From Ferruginibacter sp. (lineage in GTDB: Bacteria; Bacteroidota; Bacteroidia; Chitinophagales; Chitinophagaceae): a DNA stretch of 35,212 nt. Of this stretch, positions 25,499 through 34,262 are shown piece after piece (the stretch's first letter is position 1; each line of letters starts with the position of its first letter). The translations under genes were made by a program, and so were the position numbers. The notes beneath the pieces were generated by a model, which saw nothing but the letters and a program-made list of their open reading frames with translations, ran no database searches and was not told the DNA's origin. The DNA is taken from assembly GCA_025963635.1 (NCBI GenBank), contig JAOQAK010000027.1, forward strand, positions 1-35,212, in the 5' to 3' direction.

Positions 25499-25849
25499 AT
25501 GGATCCAAACCAAATGTTGATTTCGGTATTAGTACCCCTGGGCGCAATGGCAATGGTATTCGGTATTGTCTATCTTTTTAAAAAAGAAAATCTCGCGATG
25601 ATTGAGAAGGGAATGAACCCCAAAAGCTACAAACCCGCGCCATATAATAACTTGAAGTACGGCTTATTGCTGGTGGGCAGCGGAATCGGCCTTCTTTTGG
25701 CATATCTTATCGATCTCGCCTCCACTGTCATTGATGCGCAAGAAAACGCCTCTATTTATTTTGCACTTATTGCGATCTTCGGCGGGCTGGGACTTATCTT
25801 TTCATACCGGATTGAAAAGAAAGAATTGCCTGGAAAAAATGATTTGTAA
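25499..25849 (+). CDS. DUF6249 membrane protein
   Basis: A 116-residue protein with three hydrophobic segments (LISVLVPLGAMAMVFGIVYL, YGLLLVGSGIGLLLAYLI, IYFALIAIFGGLGLIF). Between the first two lies the conserved KKENLAMIEKGMNP segment that marks DUF6249. The ATG at 25499 matches the family's start; the frame is open 24 codons further upstream into the shared promoter region. It is divergent from the ECF sigma/anti-sigma pair, a linkage I recall for this family in Bacteroidota, so it may belong to that regulon. The function is unknown. Confidence 0.82.
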   Translation: MDPNQMLISVLVPLGAMAMVFGIVYLFKKENLAMIEKGMNPKSYKPAPYNNLKYGLLLVGSGIGLLLAYLIDLASTVIDAQENASIYFALIAIFGGLGLIFSYRIEKKELPGKNDL

Positions 25850-25978
25850 AAGGTAAATTTGATGAAGTAATTTATCGCTGCAAACCATACTTCAGCACTA
25901 TAAAAGCAATCAACTACGCCGAACAAAAGGTGATAGCTACAAATATTATGACCTGTTTTTCATTTGTCAAATCATTCC

Positions 25979-26914
25979 ATGAAGACATTTAAATATTATA
26001 CTCTCCTGCTCGCCCTGCTGATTCATTTCCATGCATTTTCACAAAAAAATTTAGCAGAAAAACTGGGGTATGCAAAAGATACAAAGCTGCTTATTATTCA
26101 TGCAGATGACGTTGGCCTTTCACATTCGGAAGACTCGGCTACCATTACAGCGTTTAAAAAAGGGGCCATCACATCCGCCAGCATCATGGTTCCATGCCCC
26201 TGGTTTCCCGAGATCGCTGCCTATGCAAAACAACACCCGGAAATGGACTGGGGCATACACCTCACTTTTACATCAGAGTGGAAAAATTATAGATGGGACG
26301 GCGTTGCGCCATCTGGTGAAATTCCGGGCATGATTGGCATGGATGGATACCTGTATGCCTCCGTGGAGGATTTTGCAAAACACGCTACACCCGGGGAAGT
26401 GGAAAAGGAAATAAGGGCAGAGATTGAAAAGGCCAAATTCTATGGTATCAAATTAACACATCTCGACAATCACATGGGAAGCATCCTGGCATCGCCGGAA
26501 ATGGTAAAGATTTATCAACAACTTGGAAAGGAATACCAACTGCCGGTACTGATCCCCATGAATATGATCCAGATGATGGCGCCGCAACTGTTGAAATATA
26601 TAGATACCAATGCAGTGGTGGTTGTGAACAATTTTGTTTCGGCGTATCCTGCAGTACCAGTGGGAAAATGGAAGGAGTTTTACGGACAGGCCATTCAAAA
26701 TTTAAAGCCTGGTTTAAATGAAATGATTTTTCACCTCGCCTATGACGACGATGAAATGCAAGCCATTACAATTGAGCATGCCGAATTTGGGTCAGCATGG
26801 CGGCAGAGAGATCTCGATTATGTATTAAGCGCTGAATTTAAATCACTGCTAAAATCAAATAATGTCCAGCTCATCACATGGGGAGATGTTCAGAGAGTGA
26901 TGTATAAAAAGTAG
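25979..26914 (+). CDS. Exported ChbG/YdjC-family carbohydrate deacetylase
   Basis: A 311-residue protein with a signal peptide from the ATG at 25979 (MKTFKYYTLLLALLIHFHAF, then SQ). The YdjC-type deacetylase motifs are present: HADDVGLSHSED near residue 40 (metal-binding and catalytic Asp pair), DWGIHLTFTSEW near 90 (metal-binding His) and THLDNHMG near 159 (His). The family removes acetyl groups from chito-oligosaccharide-like or other N-acetylated sugars using a divalent metal. Export suggests action on periplasmic or surface glycans. A strong hairpin with T-tract overlaps its stop codon, so it is a single transcription unit ended there. The alternative TTG start at 25964 is less likely. 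Confidence 0.9.
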   Translation: MKTFKYYTLLLALLIHFHAFSQKNLAEKLGYAKDTKLLIIHADDVGLSHSEDSATITAFKKGAITSASIMVPCPWFPEIAAYAKQHPEMDWGIHLTFTSEWKNYRWDGVAPSGEIPGMIGMDGYLYASVEDFAKHATPGEVEKEIRAEIEKAKFYGIKLTHLDNHMGSILASPEMVKIYQQLGKEYQLPVLIPMNMIQMMAPQLLKYIDTNAVVVVNNFVSAYPAVPVGKWKEFYGQAIQNLKPGLNEMIFHLAYDDDEMQAITIEHAEFGSAWRQRDLDYVLSAEFKSLLKSNNVQLITWGDVQRVMYKK

Positions 26915-26944
26915 AGACGCCATGCATAGCGTCTCCCCTTTTTA
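26914..26944 (+). terminator. Intrinsic terminator of the ChbG-type deacetylase gene
   Basis: GAGACGC (26914-26920) and GCGTCTC (26929-26935) form a perfect 7-bp stem around an 8-base loop, followed by CCC and a run of T. The stem begins on the last base of the stop codon. Confidence 0.8.
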
Positions 26945-26960
26945 TTCGCAGCCTTGATTT

Positions 26961-26994
26961 TTTTCTTTCTTTCTTTATCAAGAAAAAAAGAAAA
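26961..26994. repeat. Purine/pyrimidine hairpin between convergent genes
   Basis: TTTTCTTTCTTTCTT (26961-26975) pairs with AAGAAAAAAAGAAAA (26980-26994) around a TATC loop with one mismatch. It lies between the deacetylase terminator and the helicase stop, so it may help block read-through from either side. Confidence 0.5.
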
Positions 26995-27008
26995 TGAAGT
27001 GCACATTT

Positions 27009-28847
27009 CTATAGTTCAAACTCCCACACGGATCTGTATACTCCATGTTCTTCGATATAAGTTAAAAAGGAATGATAAAAAGCATCGCCTCCAATGGTAG
27101 CGCTGTCGCCGATGATATACAATTTTTCTTTGGCACGGGTGATCGCCACGTTCATCCTCCGATAATCTTTTAGAAAACCAATCTCTCCCTCATCGTTGCT
27201 GCGTACCAGGGATAAGATAATAGTCTCCTGCTCCTGCCCCTGGAAACTATCGATAGTACTGATGCGCATCTCCCTGGGCAAGATATCTTTCGCAGCGGCC
27301 ACCTGGCCCGCATAAGGAGAAATAAAGGCCGCTTTTGTTATATCCGGTATTTCCGCACTGATCAGTTTTTGAGCAACCTGTAATTCACCTTCATTCTGTA
27401 AACTCATACCATTACTCCCCCTGGTTTCATTGTGACCAGAACCTGCAGTATCTATAAAACAAATATGTGTGCCGGTGTTTTGAAGATGTTTGGCAGTCAG
27501 CAATAAACCTTTATAAAAGTAATTGCCAGAGAAACCTGCTATGCTCTCCCGCATGCGGTATTGTGTATTCAATAAATAAACATTTTCCGTTGATGCAATG
27601 GCTTTCTCCAAAATGGATTGATTAAGACCCAATCTTGCGGCTTCATTGCTTAATACAGTAGGTGGTAATTGCCAATGATCTCCCGCCAGCACATATTTTT
27701 CTGCCAACGGAAAAATACACCATGCAAGCGGTTCAATGCATTGCCCCGCCTCGTCAATGACCAATGTATGAAAATTCAGCTGCTTTATTTTTGCGTCATA
27801 TAACCCGACAGGTGTTCCTAAAATTACCTCCGCACTGGTATATAATTTCTCCTCATTATAATGCTGGATCTTTTTTATTTCCGATCGGATATTTTTTACT
27901 TCCTTGAATAAAAGATTCCGCTGTTCCTTTTCCGATTTCCCAAAACTTCTTTTATATTTCAAGGCCATTTTTCTAAACTGTTCGGCCCGTATTTTTAAAG
28001 CTTTGATTTCTTTTTGCTGGCTGCTGTTTGCCAGTTTTCCTTCCGGCGTGTGCTTAAAAATCGCTTCATCCACTTTACTGGTATTACCCACCCGCAAAAC
28101 CTGGACACCCTGCTTTATTAAACCTTTCGTGATATTATCTACAGCGGTATTACTGGGTGCAGAAACCAGTACCTTTTCATCCTTTGTTACCAATTGTACA
28201 ACGGCTTCAATCAACGTGGTCGTTTTGCCCGTACCCGGTGGCCCATGGACAATGGTTATACTTTTATTTTGTAAAACGGCTTCTACTGCTTCCTGCTGAC
28301 TCGTGTTTAAATTTTTATTTTTGAACGAGAGTGAAACAGCAGCCGTCAGCGACGATTTTTTTTCTTTAGGGAGCTCGTTGTGTATTTGTTGAAATAACTT
28401 ATAAGCTTCCTTATTGTTTTCCAAATCATTTAACACCGACTTCATAATGGTAGTGGTGCGTTGATCGGGTGCTAATTTGATGCCGACGCCATTGTCTTCA
28501 ATCCAATCCGGGAAATCCGGTGCAAACAGCCTGAACTCGCCTGTCTTACCTTCAAGGCTAATCAGTATCCCTTTTACCGGCGCTTCACTTCCTGCAAAAC
28601 ATTCTATTGCGGCACCATCTTTAAACAGGTTGATTTCTGCGGGAAAGTTTATCCGAAAGCTGATTTCGGGATAATCGGCATAGCCGAAGTTTTTGCGGGT
28701 TACGCTGATAGGATGCAATGCCAAGCCCTCGGCCTTTAATGATTTCAGCGTGTGTTGTTGGTCTAAACTGAATCTTTTTACCTGTTCTTTTTCTTCCAGG
28801 TCAATACACTTTAATAAATTAATGATATGAGGATCTGTTGCGGGCAT
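27009..28847 (-). CDS. Superfamily 1 DNA/RNA helicase, IGHMBP2/SMBP-2-like
   Basis: A 612-residue, intact SF1B helicase of the UPF1/IGHMBP2-like group. The N-terminal ~150 residues form the beta-barrel-like 1B region. Walker A is HGPPGTGKTTTLIEAV near residue 202, followed by LVSAPSNTAVDNI (motif Ia). Motif II is LVIDEAGQ near 362 and motif III GDHWQLPPTVLS. Domain 2A has NTQYRMRESI near 428, STIDSFQGQEQETIILSLVR near 533 and the arginine-finger motif RRMNVAITRAKEKLYIIGD near 565. All catalytic motifs are complete. Members unwind DNA or RNA 5' to 3' using ATP. It is cytosolic. The broken DUF1016 nuclease gene lies 197 bp upstream on the same strand. Such helicases are also common stand-alone genes in this phylum. 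Confidence 0.93.
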   Translation of the reverse strand: MPATDPHIINLLKCIDLEEKEQVKRFSLDQQHTLKSLKAEGLALHPISVTRKNFGYADYPEISFRINFPAEINLFKDGAAIECFAGSEAPVKGILISLEGKTGEFRLFAPDFPDWIEDNGVGIKLAPDQRTTTIMKSVLNDLENNKEAYKLFQQIHNELPKEKKSSLTAAVSLSFKNKNLNTSQQEAVEAVLQNKSITIVHGPPGTGKTTTLIEAVVQLVTKDEKVLVSAPSNTAVDNITKGLIKQGVQVLRVGNTSKVDEAIFKHTPEGKLANSSQQKEIKALKIRAEQFRKMALKYKRSFGKSEKEQRNLLFKEVKNIRSEIKKIQHYNEEKLYTSAEVILGTPVGLYDAKIKQLNFHTLVIDEAGQCIEPLAWCIFPLAEKYVLAGDHWQLPPTVLSNEAARLGLNQSILEKAIASTENVYLLNTQYRMRESIAGFSGNYFYKGLLLTAKHLQNTGTHICFIDTAGSGHNETRGSNGMSLQNEGELQVAQKLISAEIPDITKAAFISPYAGQVAAAKDILPREMRISTIDSFQGQEQETIILSLVRSNDEGEIGFLKDYRRMNVAITRAKEKLYIIGDSATIGGDAFYHSFLTYIEEHGVYRSVWEFEL

Positions 28848-29044
28848 GCCGTGAAAATAGGGCGGAGAGTTACAATAAAAAAATAAATTCTGCTATGGTT
28901 GACGTTAAACAATATCGTTTTGCATTACTAAAGGGCAGGAATTATGCTGGTGGAAATACTTATATGGAAGAAATTATAAACTGAATATCACAGAAAGGTG
29001 TCACACCGAATGATTGTAAGCACTTGTACGCTTACTTTTAATGT

Positions 29045-30049
29045 TTATTTTTTATCAAGGATCGATTTGACTTTTCTCTGAAGTTGTTTTTTGTTTGGCA
29101 GATAGAGTTGATATTTGGAGATAAATATTTTGTTTGAAATTCCACCCATGGCATATTCCACCAGGATTTCATCTTTGTCTGCTGAGAGAATAATTCCAAT
29201 TGGTTCATTGTCGTTCTCTACATTTTCTTCTGCCTTAAAATAATTTAAATAAAGATTCATTTGCCCAATGTCAGCGTGTTGAACTGAATTTACTTTAAGA
29301 TCAATAAGTACAAAGCATTTTAGGATTCGGTGATAAAAGACGAGGTCAACATAAAAATGCTTATTCCGAATTGAAATTCGATATTATCTCGATATAAAAG
29401 CAAATCCTTTACCAAGTTCTAAAAGGAACATTTGAAGATTATCAATAATCTTTTGTTCAAAATCTTTTTCTGTTACCTTATTACTTTGCGGTATCTTAAG
29501 AAAGTCAAGAACATAGGGGTCTTTAATGGCTTCTGTTGAATTAGATACAACATTTCCTTTCTCTAATAATTTTAGAACTCCTTTTTTGTCTTTGCTTAAA
29601 GCAAGTCTTTCAAACAGAGCAGAATCAATTTGTCGTTGTAACTCTCGAACAGAAAGATTCTCATTTAAAACTTGCTTTAAATAAAAAAGTCTTGCCGGAT
29701 TTTCTGAAATGCTTATCAATAATACGTAATGGCTCCAACTTAATTTGGCAGACACTGTCTGCCATTTTGGAAATATTAAGTAAAAGCGTCGCATATCCAG
29801 AAGGTTGCGTCTGCCAAATCCTTTCCCATAGTAGGCTCTCAGATCCTTTGAAAGTCTTGCCAGGAGGTTACTCCCGTACTCCGCTCTCTCTTCCCCATGT
29901 TGTTCAAGCTCGATAATATGTCTGCCAATTTCCCAATTAGCTTTTAAAAGTTCAACGTTAACAGCTTTAATTGCATTTGTCCTGGCTTTATGCAGGGTTA
30001 ACCCAATATTTTTAAGTAATTCATTGTATTTATCTTTCTTAACATTCAT
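29045..30049 (-). pseudogene. DUF1016/PDDEXK nuclease-family gene interrupted by one in-frame TAA
   Basis: The 334-codon frame encodes a DUF1016 (YhcG-like) protein. The N-terminal domain is clear (WEIGRHIIELEQHGEERAEY, KDLRAYYGKGFGRRNLLDMR, KLSWSHYVLLISISENPARL, SVRELQRQIDSALFERLALS, IKDPYVLDFLKIP). Codon 222 is TAA (plus-strand TTA at 29384-29386), directly after LGKGFAFISR. The next 112 codons continue in the same frame with the nuclease half: NKHFYVDLVFYHR, CFVLIDLKVNSVQHADIGQM, NEPIGIILSADKDEILVEYA. Family members usually have Gln at the stop position (GRQY-like), so one C-to-T change explains it. The gene is visibly more A+T-rich than its neighbours, which suits horizontal acquisition. 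A truncated 221-residue product lacking the catalytic half may still be made. Confidence 0.85.
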
Positions 30050-30230
30050 CGTCCCAATTTATAGCTTTTGATGCATTGTAAATTTATCCTCATTTAGCAT
30101 TTCCAGGGAACTGGGATTACAGGCGCCGAAAAAATTGCGTATGTATTTCTGTTGTGCTGAGCAGAAAAGCCATAACATTGGTTTCACGGGAGTCTGTAAT
30201 ATGGTATAAGACTGGGTGAATGAATTATGT

Positions 30231-30265
30231 CAAAAAAAACCGGCACAGTTACCCATCTGTGCCGG
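30231..30265 (-). terminator. Intrinsic terminator of the Gfo/Idh/MocA gene
   Basis: CCGGCACAG (30240-30248) and CTGTGCCGG (30257-30265) form a perfect 9-bp stem with an 8-base loop. Read on the minus strand it is followed by eight T (A-run 30232-30239). It ends transcription 20-50 bp past the oxidoreductase stop. Confidence 0.88.
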
Positions 30266-30284
30266 CGAGTAACCTGTAAAATAT

Positions 30285-31400
30285 TTACAATTTCAGATCC
30301 ACCTTTTTTCCTGTTTTAACCGCCAGGTAAATTGCATCGATGATTTTTAGATCCTTTAGTGCTTCTTCGCCATCTACCGGCACGATGGGTTGTTTTCCTC
30401 CCAAAATAATGCCCGACATTTCTTCCATTTGCACGGTTTGATGGGTGATATGCGGCTGTGTCAATTCACCTTTATGCGTCTTTCCCCGGATAGGGCCATA
30501 ACCGGTAGAAGGCAGCAATTCCGCGAATCCCTTTTCCGCATCCAAAAAGAAGCGATCGAGATTACTCATATTATAGGTGGAAAGGCAGGAAGCCACCGCA
30601 CCGCCTGGAAAGCCAAATTGAAACTGGATGGTTTCATCAACACCCTCTTTAAATTTTTCAGGATTGGTTTTCGTTTCCTGGGCCGTTACCCAAATCGGTT
30701 CCTCGCCAACCATATAACGGGAGCCGTTGATGGCGTAAATCCCAATGTCCATCATCGAACCACCCCCGGCGAGTTGCTTATTAAGTCGCCATTGTGTGGG
30801 ATCGCCGATTCTAAAACCGCACAGTCCCTGGAAAAATAATACTTTGCCCATTTCGCCTTCTTTTCGCATGCGGATGATTTCAAGCGTTTTTGGTTCAAAA
30901 TGCATCCTGTACCCCACCAGTAATTTCACCTTTGCCTTATTACAGGCATCAATCATTTCCTGTCCCTCTCTCGCATTGATCGCCATTGGCTTTTCGCAAA
31001 TAACATGTTTGCCGGCTTTAGCAACCCGTATTACCTGGTCGTGATGAAGCGCATTCGGAGTAATTACATACACTGCATCGATATCCGGGTTGTCTTTGAT
31101 TTTGTCAAAATTGGTGTAGTCGTAGCAGTTCGCATCAGGAATATTGTATTTCGACTGCCAGTCTTTAATTTTCGAAGGTGTTCCACTAATCACACCGGTC
31201 AATTTGGCCATCTTACAAGCCTGCATAGCTTCTGCTACCCTTGTGCCGTAGCTACCCAGGCCCATGATTGCCACCCGCAGCACCGGCCCATCATAGGAAG
31301 TTTTATAAAACTCACCAACACTGGCAGAACCATAGCTTGGTAAATGAAAGGCAATTGCAGCTGCCGTAATCTTTTGTAAAAAGTCACGTCTTGAATTCAT
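30285..31400 (-). CDS. Gfo/Idh/MocA-family oxidoreductase with Tat signal
   Basis: A 371-residue NAD(P)-dependent sugar-type oxidoreductase. The N-terminus has a twin-arginine signal (SRRDFLQKITAAAIAF), implying folded export. The Rossmann domain follows (VAIMGLGSYGTRVAEAM near residue 47, then VYVITPNALHHDQVIRVAKA). The family's EKPMAI motif is near 136 within KHVICEKPMAINAREGQEM. The C-terminal substrate domain has GGGSMMDIGIYAINGSRYM (catalytic Asp and Tyr region). The overall pattern resembles glucose-fructose oxidoreductase-like members. The substrate is unknown. It is ended by a strong terminator and separated by 235 bp from the GMC gene upstream, so it may be its own unit. Confidence 0.92.
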   Translation of the reverse strand: MNSRRDFLQKITAAAIAFHLPSYGSASVGEFYKTSYDGPVLRVAIMGLGSYGTRVAEAMQACKMAKLTGVISGTPSKIKDWQSKYNIPDANCYDYTNFDKIKDNPDIDAVYVITPNALHHDQVIRVAKAGKHVICEKPMAINAREGQEMIDACNKAKVKLLVGYRMHFEPKTLEIIRMRKEGEMGKVLFFQGLCGFRIGDPTQWRLNKQLAGGGSMMDIGIYAINGSRYMVGEEPIWVTAQETKTNPEKFKEGVDETIQFQFGFPGGAVASCLSTYNMSNLDRFFLDAEKGFAELLPSTGYGPIRGKTHKGELTQPHITHQTVQMEEMSGIILGGKQPIVPVDGEEALKDLKIIDAIYLAVKTGKKVDLKL

Positions 31401-31635
31401 AACTGATCGTTTTTATGTGAAGTTGTAAGTTACGATTGTGGAAAACCTGGCAGGAGAAAAAGAATGCTTCCTGATAAATTATTTTTCTCTTTTTATCCTT
31501 AAACCAAATTTTATTAAAGTTATATTCTTTACTATACGATTGAACGTTTTCTTTATAAGCGAATATTTTTTGAGGGAAATCAGCTAAGATATTTCAATCC
31601 CCTCTCCCAGACATGCTGTTAATGTTCTGTTCTTC

Positions 31636-33246
31636 TTAAGTAGAATGAAATTTTAATATCATGTCTGCCGCTTTTTCGCCGATCATGATGGTTGCCGCAT
31701 TGGTATTGCCAGAAGTAATGGTGGGCATTATCGAAGCATCTGCCACACGCAATCCCGTGGTACCCCATACCTGCAAGGATTCATTTACCACTGCCATCGC
31801 ATCGCTGCCCATTTTACAAGTACCCACAGGATGGTACAGCGTTTCGAGGCTTTTACGGATATGCATTTCAAAGTTATCCCGGGTATAAGGTTTTGCAGGG
31901 AGATGTATTCCGGCTGGATTGTATTCTTTTAGAGGTGGCGCCTGGGTTACTTCAATGGCGCGGCTAAGTCCTTTGAGCAATACTTCCATATCATTCGGAT
32001 GAGATAAACAACAGGGCTGAATAACAGGCGCATCCAAAGGATTGTCGCTTTTAAGGGTTATATATCCACGGCTTTTGGGCCTGATCAGGATCACTAAAAT
32101 TCCGTAACCGTCCCGGGAAGAAAAACTATTGAGGTTATAAATGTCGGTTGAATAATCCGCCGGCATGCCAATCGGTGTAAAATGAAGTTGTATATCGGGC
32201 CTGATAATAGAGGGATCAGACTTGAGAAAAGCATTTGCCTCAAGCGGGCTGTTTGCCAACGGCCCATTTTTAAATAACAGGTGTTGAAGAATGGCTTTTG
32301 CCATGTTGCCCGGCTTTAGCACCGAATTGCCACTGGAGATATTACTGGCACCACTAACACCGCACCAAACATGATCCTGCAGGTTTTTACCCACACCCGG
32401 TAAGTGAAGTTTTGTTTCAATACCTGCCTTCTTTAGCTCACTTGCTTCCCCAATTCCCGAAAGCATCAGCACCTGCGGTGATTGAATGGCCCCGGCAGAA
32501 AGGATCACTTCTTTATTACATTCGATAGCAACGGTGTTTCCCTTTTGATCAATGATCTCTACGCCGGTAGCACGCCCTTTTTCAATGATTACTTTTTTTA
32601 CCATGCAGTGCGTGCGGACAGTGAGATTTGGCCTCGTTAAGACGGGTTTCAGAAAAGCTTTTGCCGTACTATGCCGCCGGCTGTTTTTTATGGTAAACTG
32701 GAGCATGGATGCGCCCAGTTGGGTGGCACCGTTATAATCGTCGTTGGGTGCAATCCCACTGAGTTCGCAGGACCGGATAAACGCCTCACTTAATGGCGTG
32801 GACTTTTTTGCATGAGTTATATTCAACGGTCCTTCTTTTCCGTGATAAGGCTCGCCAAAGGATTCATTGTGTTCCGATTTTTTGAAAAAAGGCAGTACAT
32901 CTTCATAGGCCCAGCCATGATTGCCCAGCTTTGCCCATTCATTGAAATCTTCTTTATTGCCCCGCACATAAGCCATCGCATTGGTGCTGCTGCAGCCACC
33001 CAATGTTTTTCCCCTGGGTACATAAAGCTTCCGATTATCAACGTGGGCCTGCGGTTCCGTCCAAAACGACCAATCTACTTTGGTGTGATTTAACTTGGTA
33101 TAGGCTCCCGGAATCTGAATTGCCGGCATTTTATCCGGTTCACCTGCCTCCAGTAATAAAACGGAATATTGCTGACCGGCAGATAGGCGGTTGGCCAGTA
33201 CGCAGCCGGCAGATCCTGCCCCAACGATTATAAAATCATAGTTCAT
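31636..33246 (-). CDS. GMC-family FAD-dependent oxidoreductase (choline dehydrogenase-like)
   Basis: A 536-residue flavoprotein that oxidises an alcohol, with choline or another primary alcohol as the typical substrate of this branch. The start at 33246 places the FAD motif at the very N-terminus (MNYDFIIVGAGSAGCVLANR); the frame is open 13 codons more upstream. GMC signature 1 is PRGKTLGGCSSTNAMAYVRG and signature 2 is GAIQSPQVLMLSGIG. The active-site His is in YHPVGTCKMG and the partner Asn in TSGNTNAATIMIGEKAAD. All expected residues are present. There is no signal peptide, so it is cytosolic or peripherally membrane-bound. A DJ-1/PfpI gene lies 101 bp upstream on the same strand. The exact substrate cannot be read from sequence. 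Confidence 0.93.
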   Translation of the reverse strand: MNYDFIIVGAGSAGCVLANRLSAGQQYSVLLLEAGEPDKMPAIQIPGAYTKLNHTKVDWSFWTEPQAHVDNRKLYVPRGKTLGGCSSTNAMAYVRGNKEDFNEWAKLGNHGWAYEDVLPFFKKSEHNESFGEPYHGKEGPLNITHAKKSTPLSEAFIRSCELSGIAPNDDYNGATQLGASMLQFTIKNSRRHSTAKAFLKPVLTRPNLTVRTHCMVKKVIIEKGRATGVEIIDQKGNTVAIECNKEVILSAGAIQSPQVLMLSGIGEASELKKAGIETKLHLPGVGKNLQDHVWCGVSGASNISSGNSVLKPGNMAKAILQHLLFKNGPLANSPLEANAFLKSDPSIIRPDIQLHFTPIGMPADYSTDIYNLNSFSSRDGYGILVILIRPKSRGYITLKSDNPLDAPVIQPCCLSHPNDMEVLLKGLSRAIEVTQAPPLKEYNPAGIHLPAKPYTRDNFEMHIRKSLETLYHPVGTCKMGSDAMAVVNESLQVWGTTGLRVADASIMPTITSGNTNAATIMIGEKAADMILKFHST

Positions 33247-33347
33247 ATTTGTACAGCATTGAAAGTTCTTGGGCACCGTCGCCACCAGACCCTATCAAGA
33301 AGGGCTACATTGTAGCATTTAGCCTTGTAGTAAAGTTCCTCCCGCCA

Positions 33348-33926
33348 TCAGGGAACGATGGTGGTACCCAGCACCTTCAAAAACTCCTTCATCCATTTTG
33401 AATTGCCCGGCCATGCAGGCGAAGTAACGAGGTTACCATCCACTACCGCTTCGTTGGCGGCTACATTCACATAAGTTCCACCGGCGATGGTAACTTCCGG
33501 GCCAACGGAATAATACGCGGTGAGTCTTTTTCCCCTTACCGTGTCGGCGGCCGTCAATATCTGGATGCCGTGACAAATAGCAGCAATTGGCTTATCCGCA
33601 TCGGCAAAATGTTTTGCATATTCAAGCACCTTGCTGTTCAAACGCAAATATTCCGGGGCACGGCCGCCGGGAAGGCAAAGCGCATCATATTCTTCGGGAT
33701 GCACATCATCAAAATTGTAATTCAACTCAAATTTATGCCCCGGGAATTCATGATACGTTTGGGCATCCAAAAAATCATGAACAGCAGTAAAAACCTTGTC
33801 GCCCTTCTTTTTACCAGGGCAAACAGTGTGAACGGTATGGCCCACCATTTCAAGTACCTGGAAGGGAACCATGGTTTCATAATCTTCGGTAAAGTCGCCG
33901 GTGATGAAAAGGATTTTCTTGATCAT
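33348..33926 (-). CDS. DJ-1/PfpI family protein
   Basis: A 192-residue class-I glutamine amidotransferase-like protein of the DJ-1/PfpI group. The nucleophile elbow is AAICHGIQILTAAD with Cys near residue 117, and the preceding YDALCLPGGRAPEYLRLNSK carries the conserved Gly-Gly-Arg loop. The N-terminus (ILFITGDFTEDYETMVPFQV) supplies the usual Glu. Family members act as glyoxalase/deglycase-like, protease or chaperone proteins, and activity here is undetermined. It is cytosolic. The GMC oxidoreductase follows 101 bp downstream, so cotranscription is possible. Confidence 0.9.
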   Translation of the reverse strand: MIKKILFITGDFTEDYETMVPFQVLEMVGHTVHTVCPGKKKGDKVFTAVHDFLDAQTYHEFPGHKFELNYNFDDVHPEEYDALCLPGGRAPEYLRLNSKVLEYAKHFADADKPIAAICHGIQILTAADTVRGKRLTAYYSVGPEVTIAGGTYVNVAANEAVVDGNLVTSPAWPGNSKWMKEFLKVLGTTIVP

Positions 33927-34262
33927 AAAGGTATATTTGATAGTGAAGAAGCGCTAACATCATGCAATAAATGGTAAAGGATGTTTCAGTCGATGCGGCA
34001 AATACTTTCGGATACTAATTTATACTTTTATGTTTAAAGATGGTATCTTTTGAAACTGCCTTTTTTCGTTAAACGACTCACCGCTGCTACCCACTCTAAA
34101 AAAAATTTACTTGCAGCGTTTCCGGTCAATTTGTAACCTTTTCATTGATATTCTGTAATATACAAACGGGGTGAGCACCCGGTTATATTGCATCTCTTAA
34201 CAAAACCGAGTGAGTTGATTCATTAACTTTCACCTTGTTGCAGGGTCAAACCTTGTATTAAA
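33927..34262. other. 336-bp divergent intergenic region (DJ-1 / START protein)
   Basis: This divergent spacer must hold promoters for both neighbours. It contains TATCTTTTG near 34047, close to the Bacteroidota -7 consensus, and a small dyad GGGTG-AG-CACCC at 34169-34180, about 85 bp before the START gene. I see no RNA gene or coding frame. None of these sites is strong enough to call firmly. Confidence 0.35.

Noticed and set aside
28895..28984. 29-codon plus-strand ORF upstream of the helicase
   Set aside because: Too short, with no operon context and no similarity that I recognise.
29016..29035. Hairpin GTAAGC-N8-GCTTAC as a terminator of the DUF1016 gene
   Set aside because: On the minus strand no T-tract follows the stem; the T-rich side faces the plus strand, where nothing is transcribed towards it.
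29045..29260. Separate 71-codon gene on the minus strand
   Set aside because: It is the in-frame C-terminal part of the DUF1016 gene after the premature stop; its Met is internal to the family domain.
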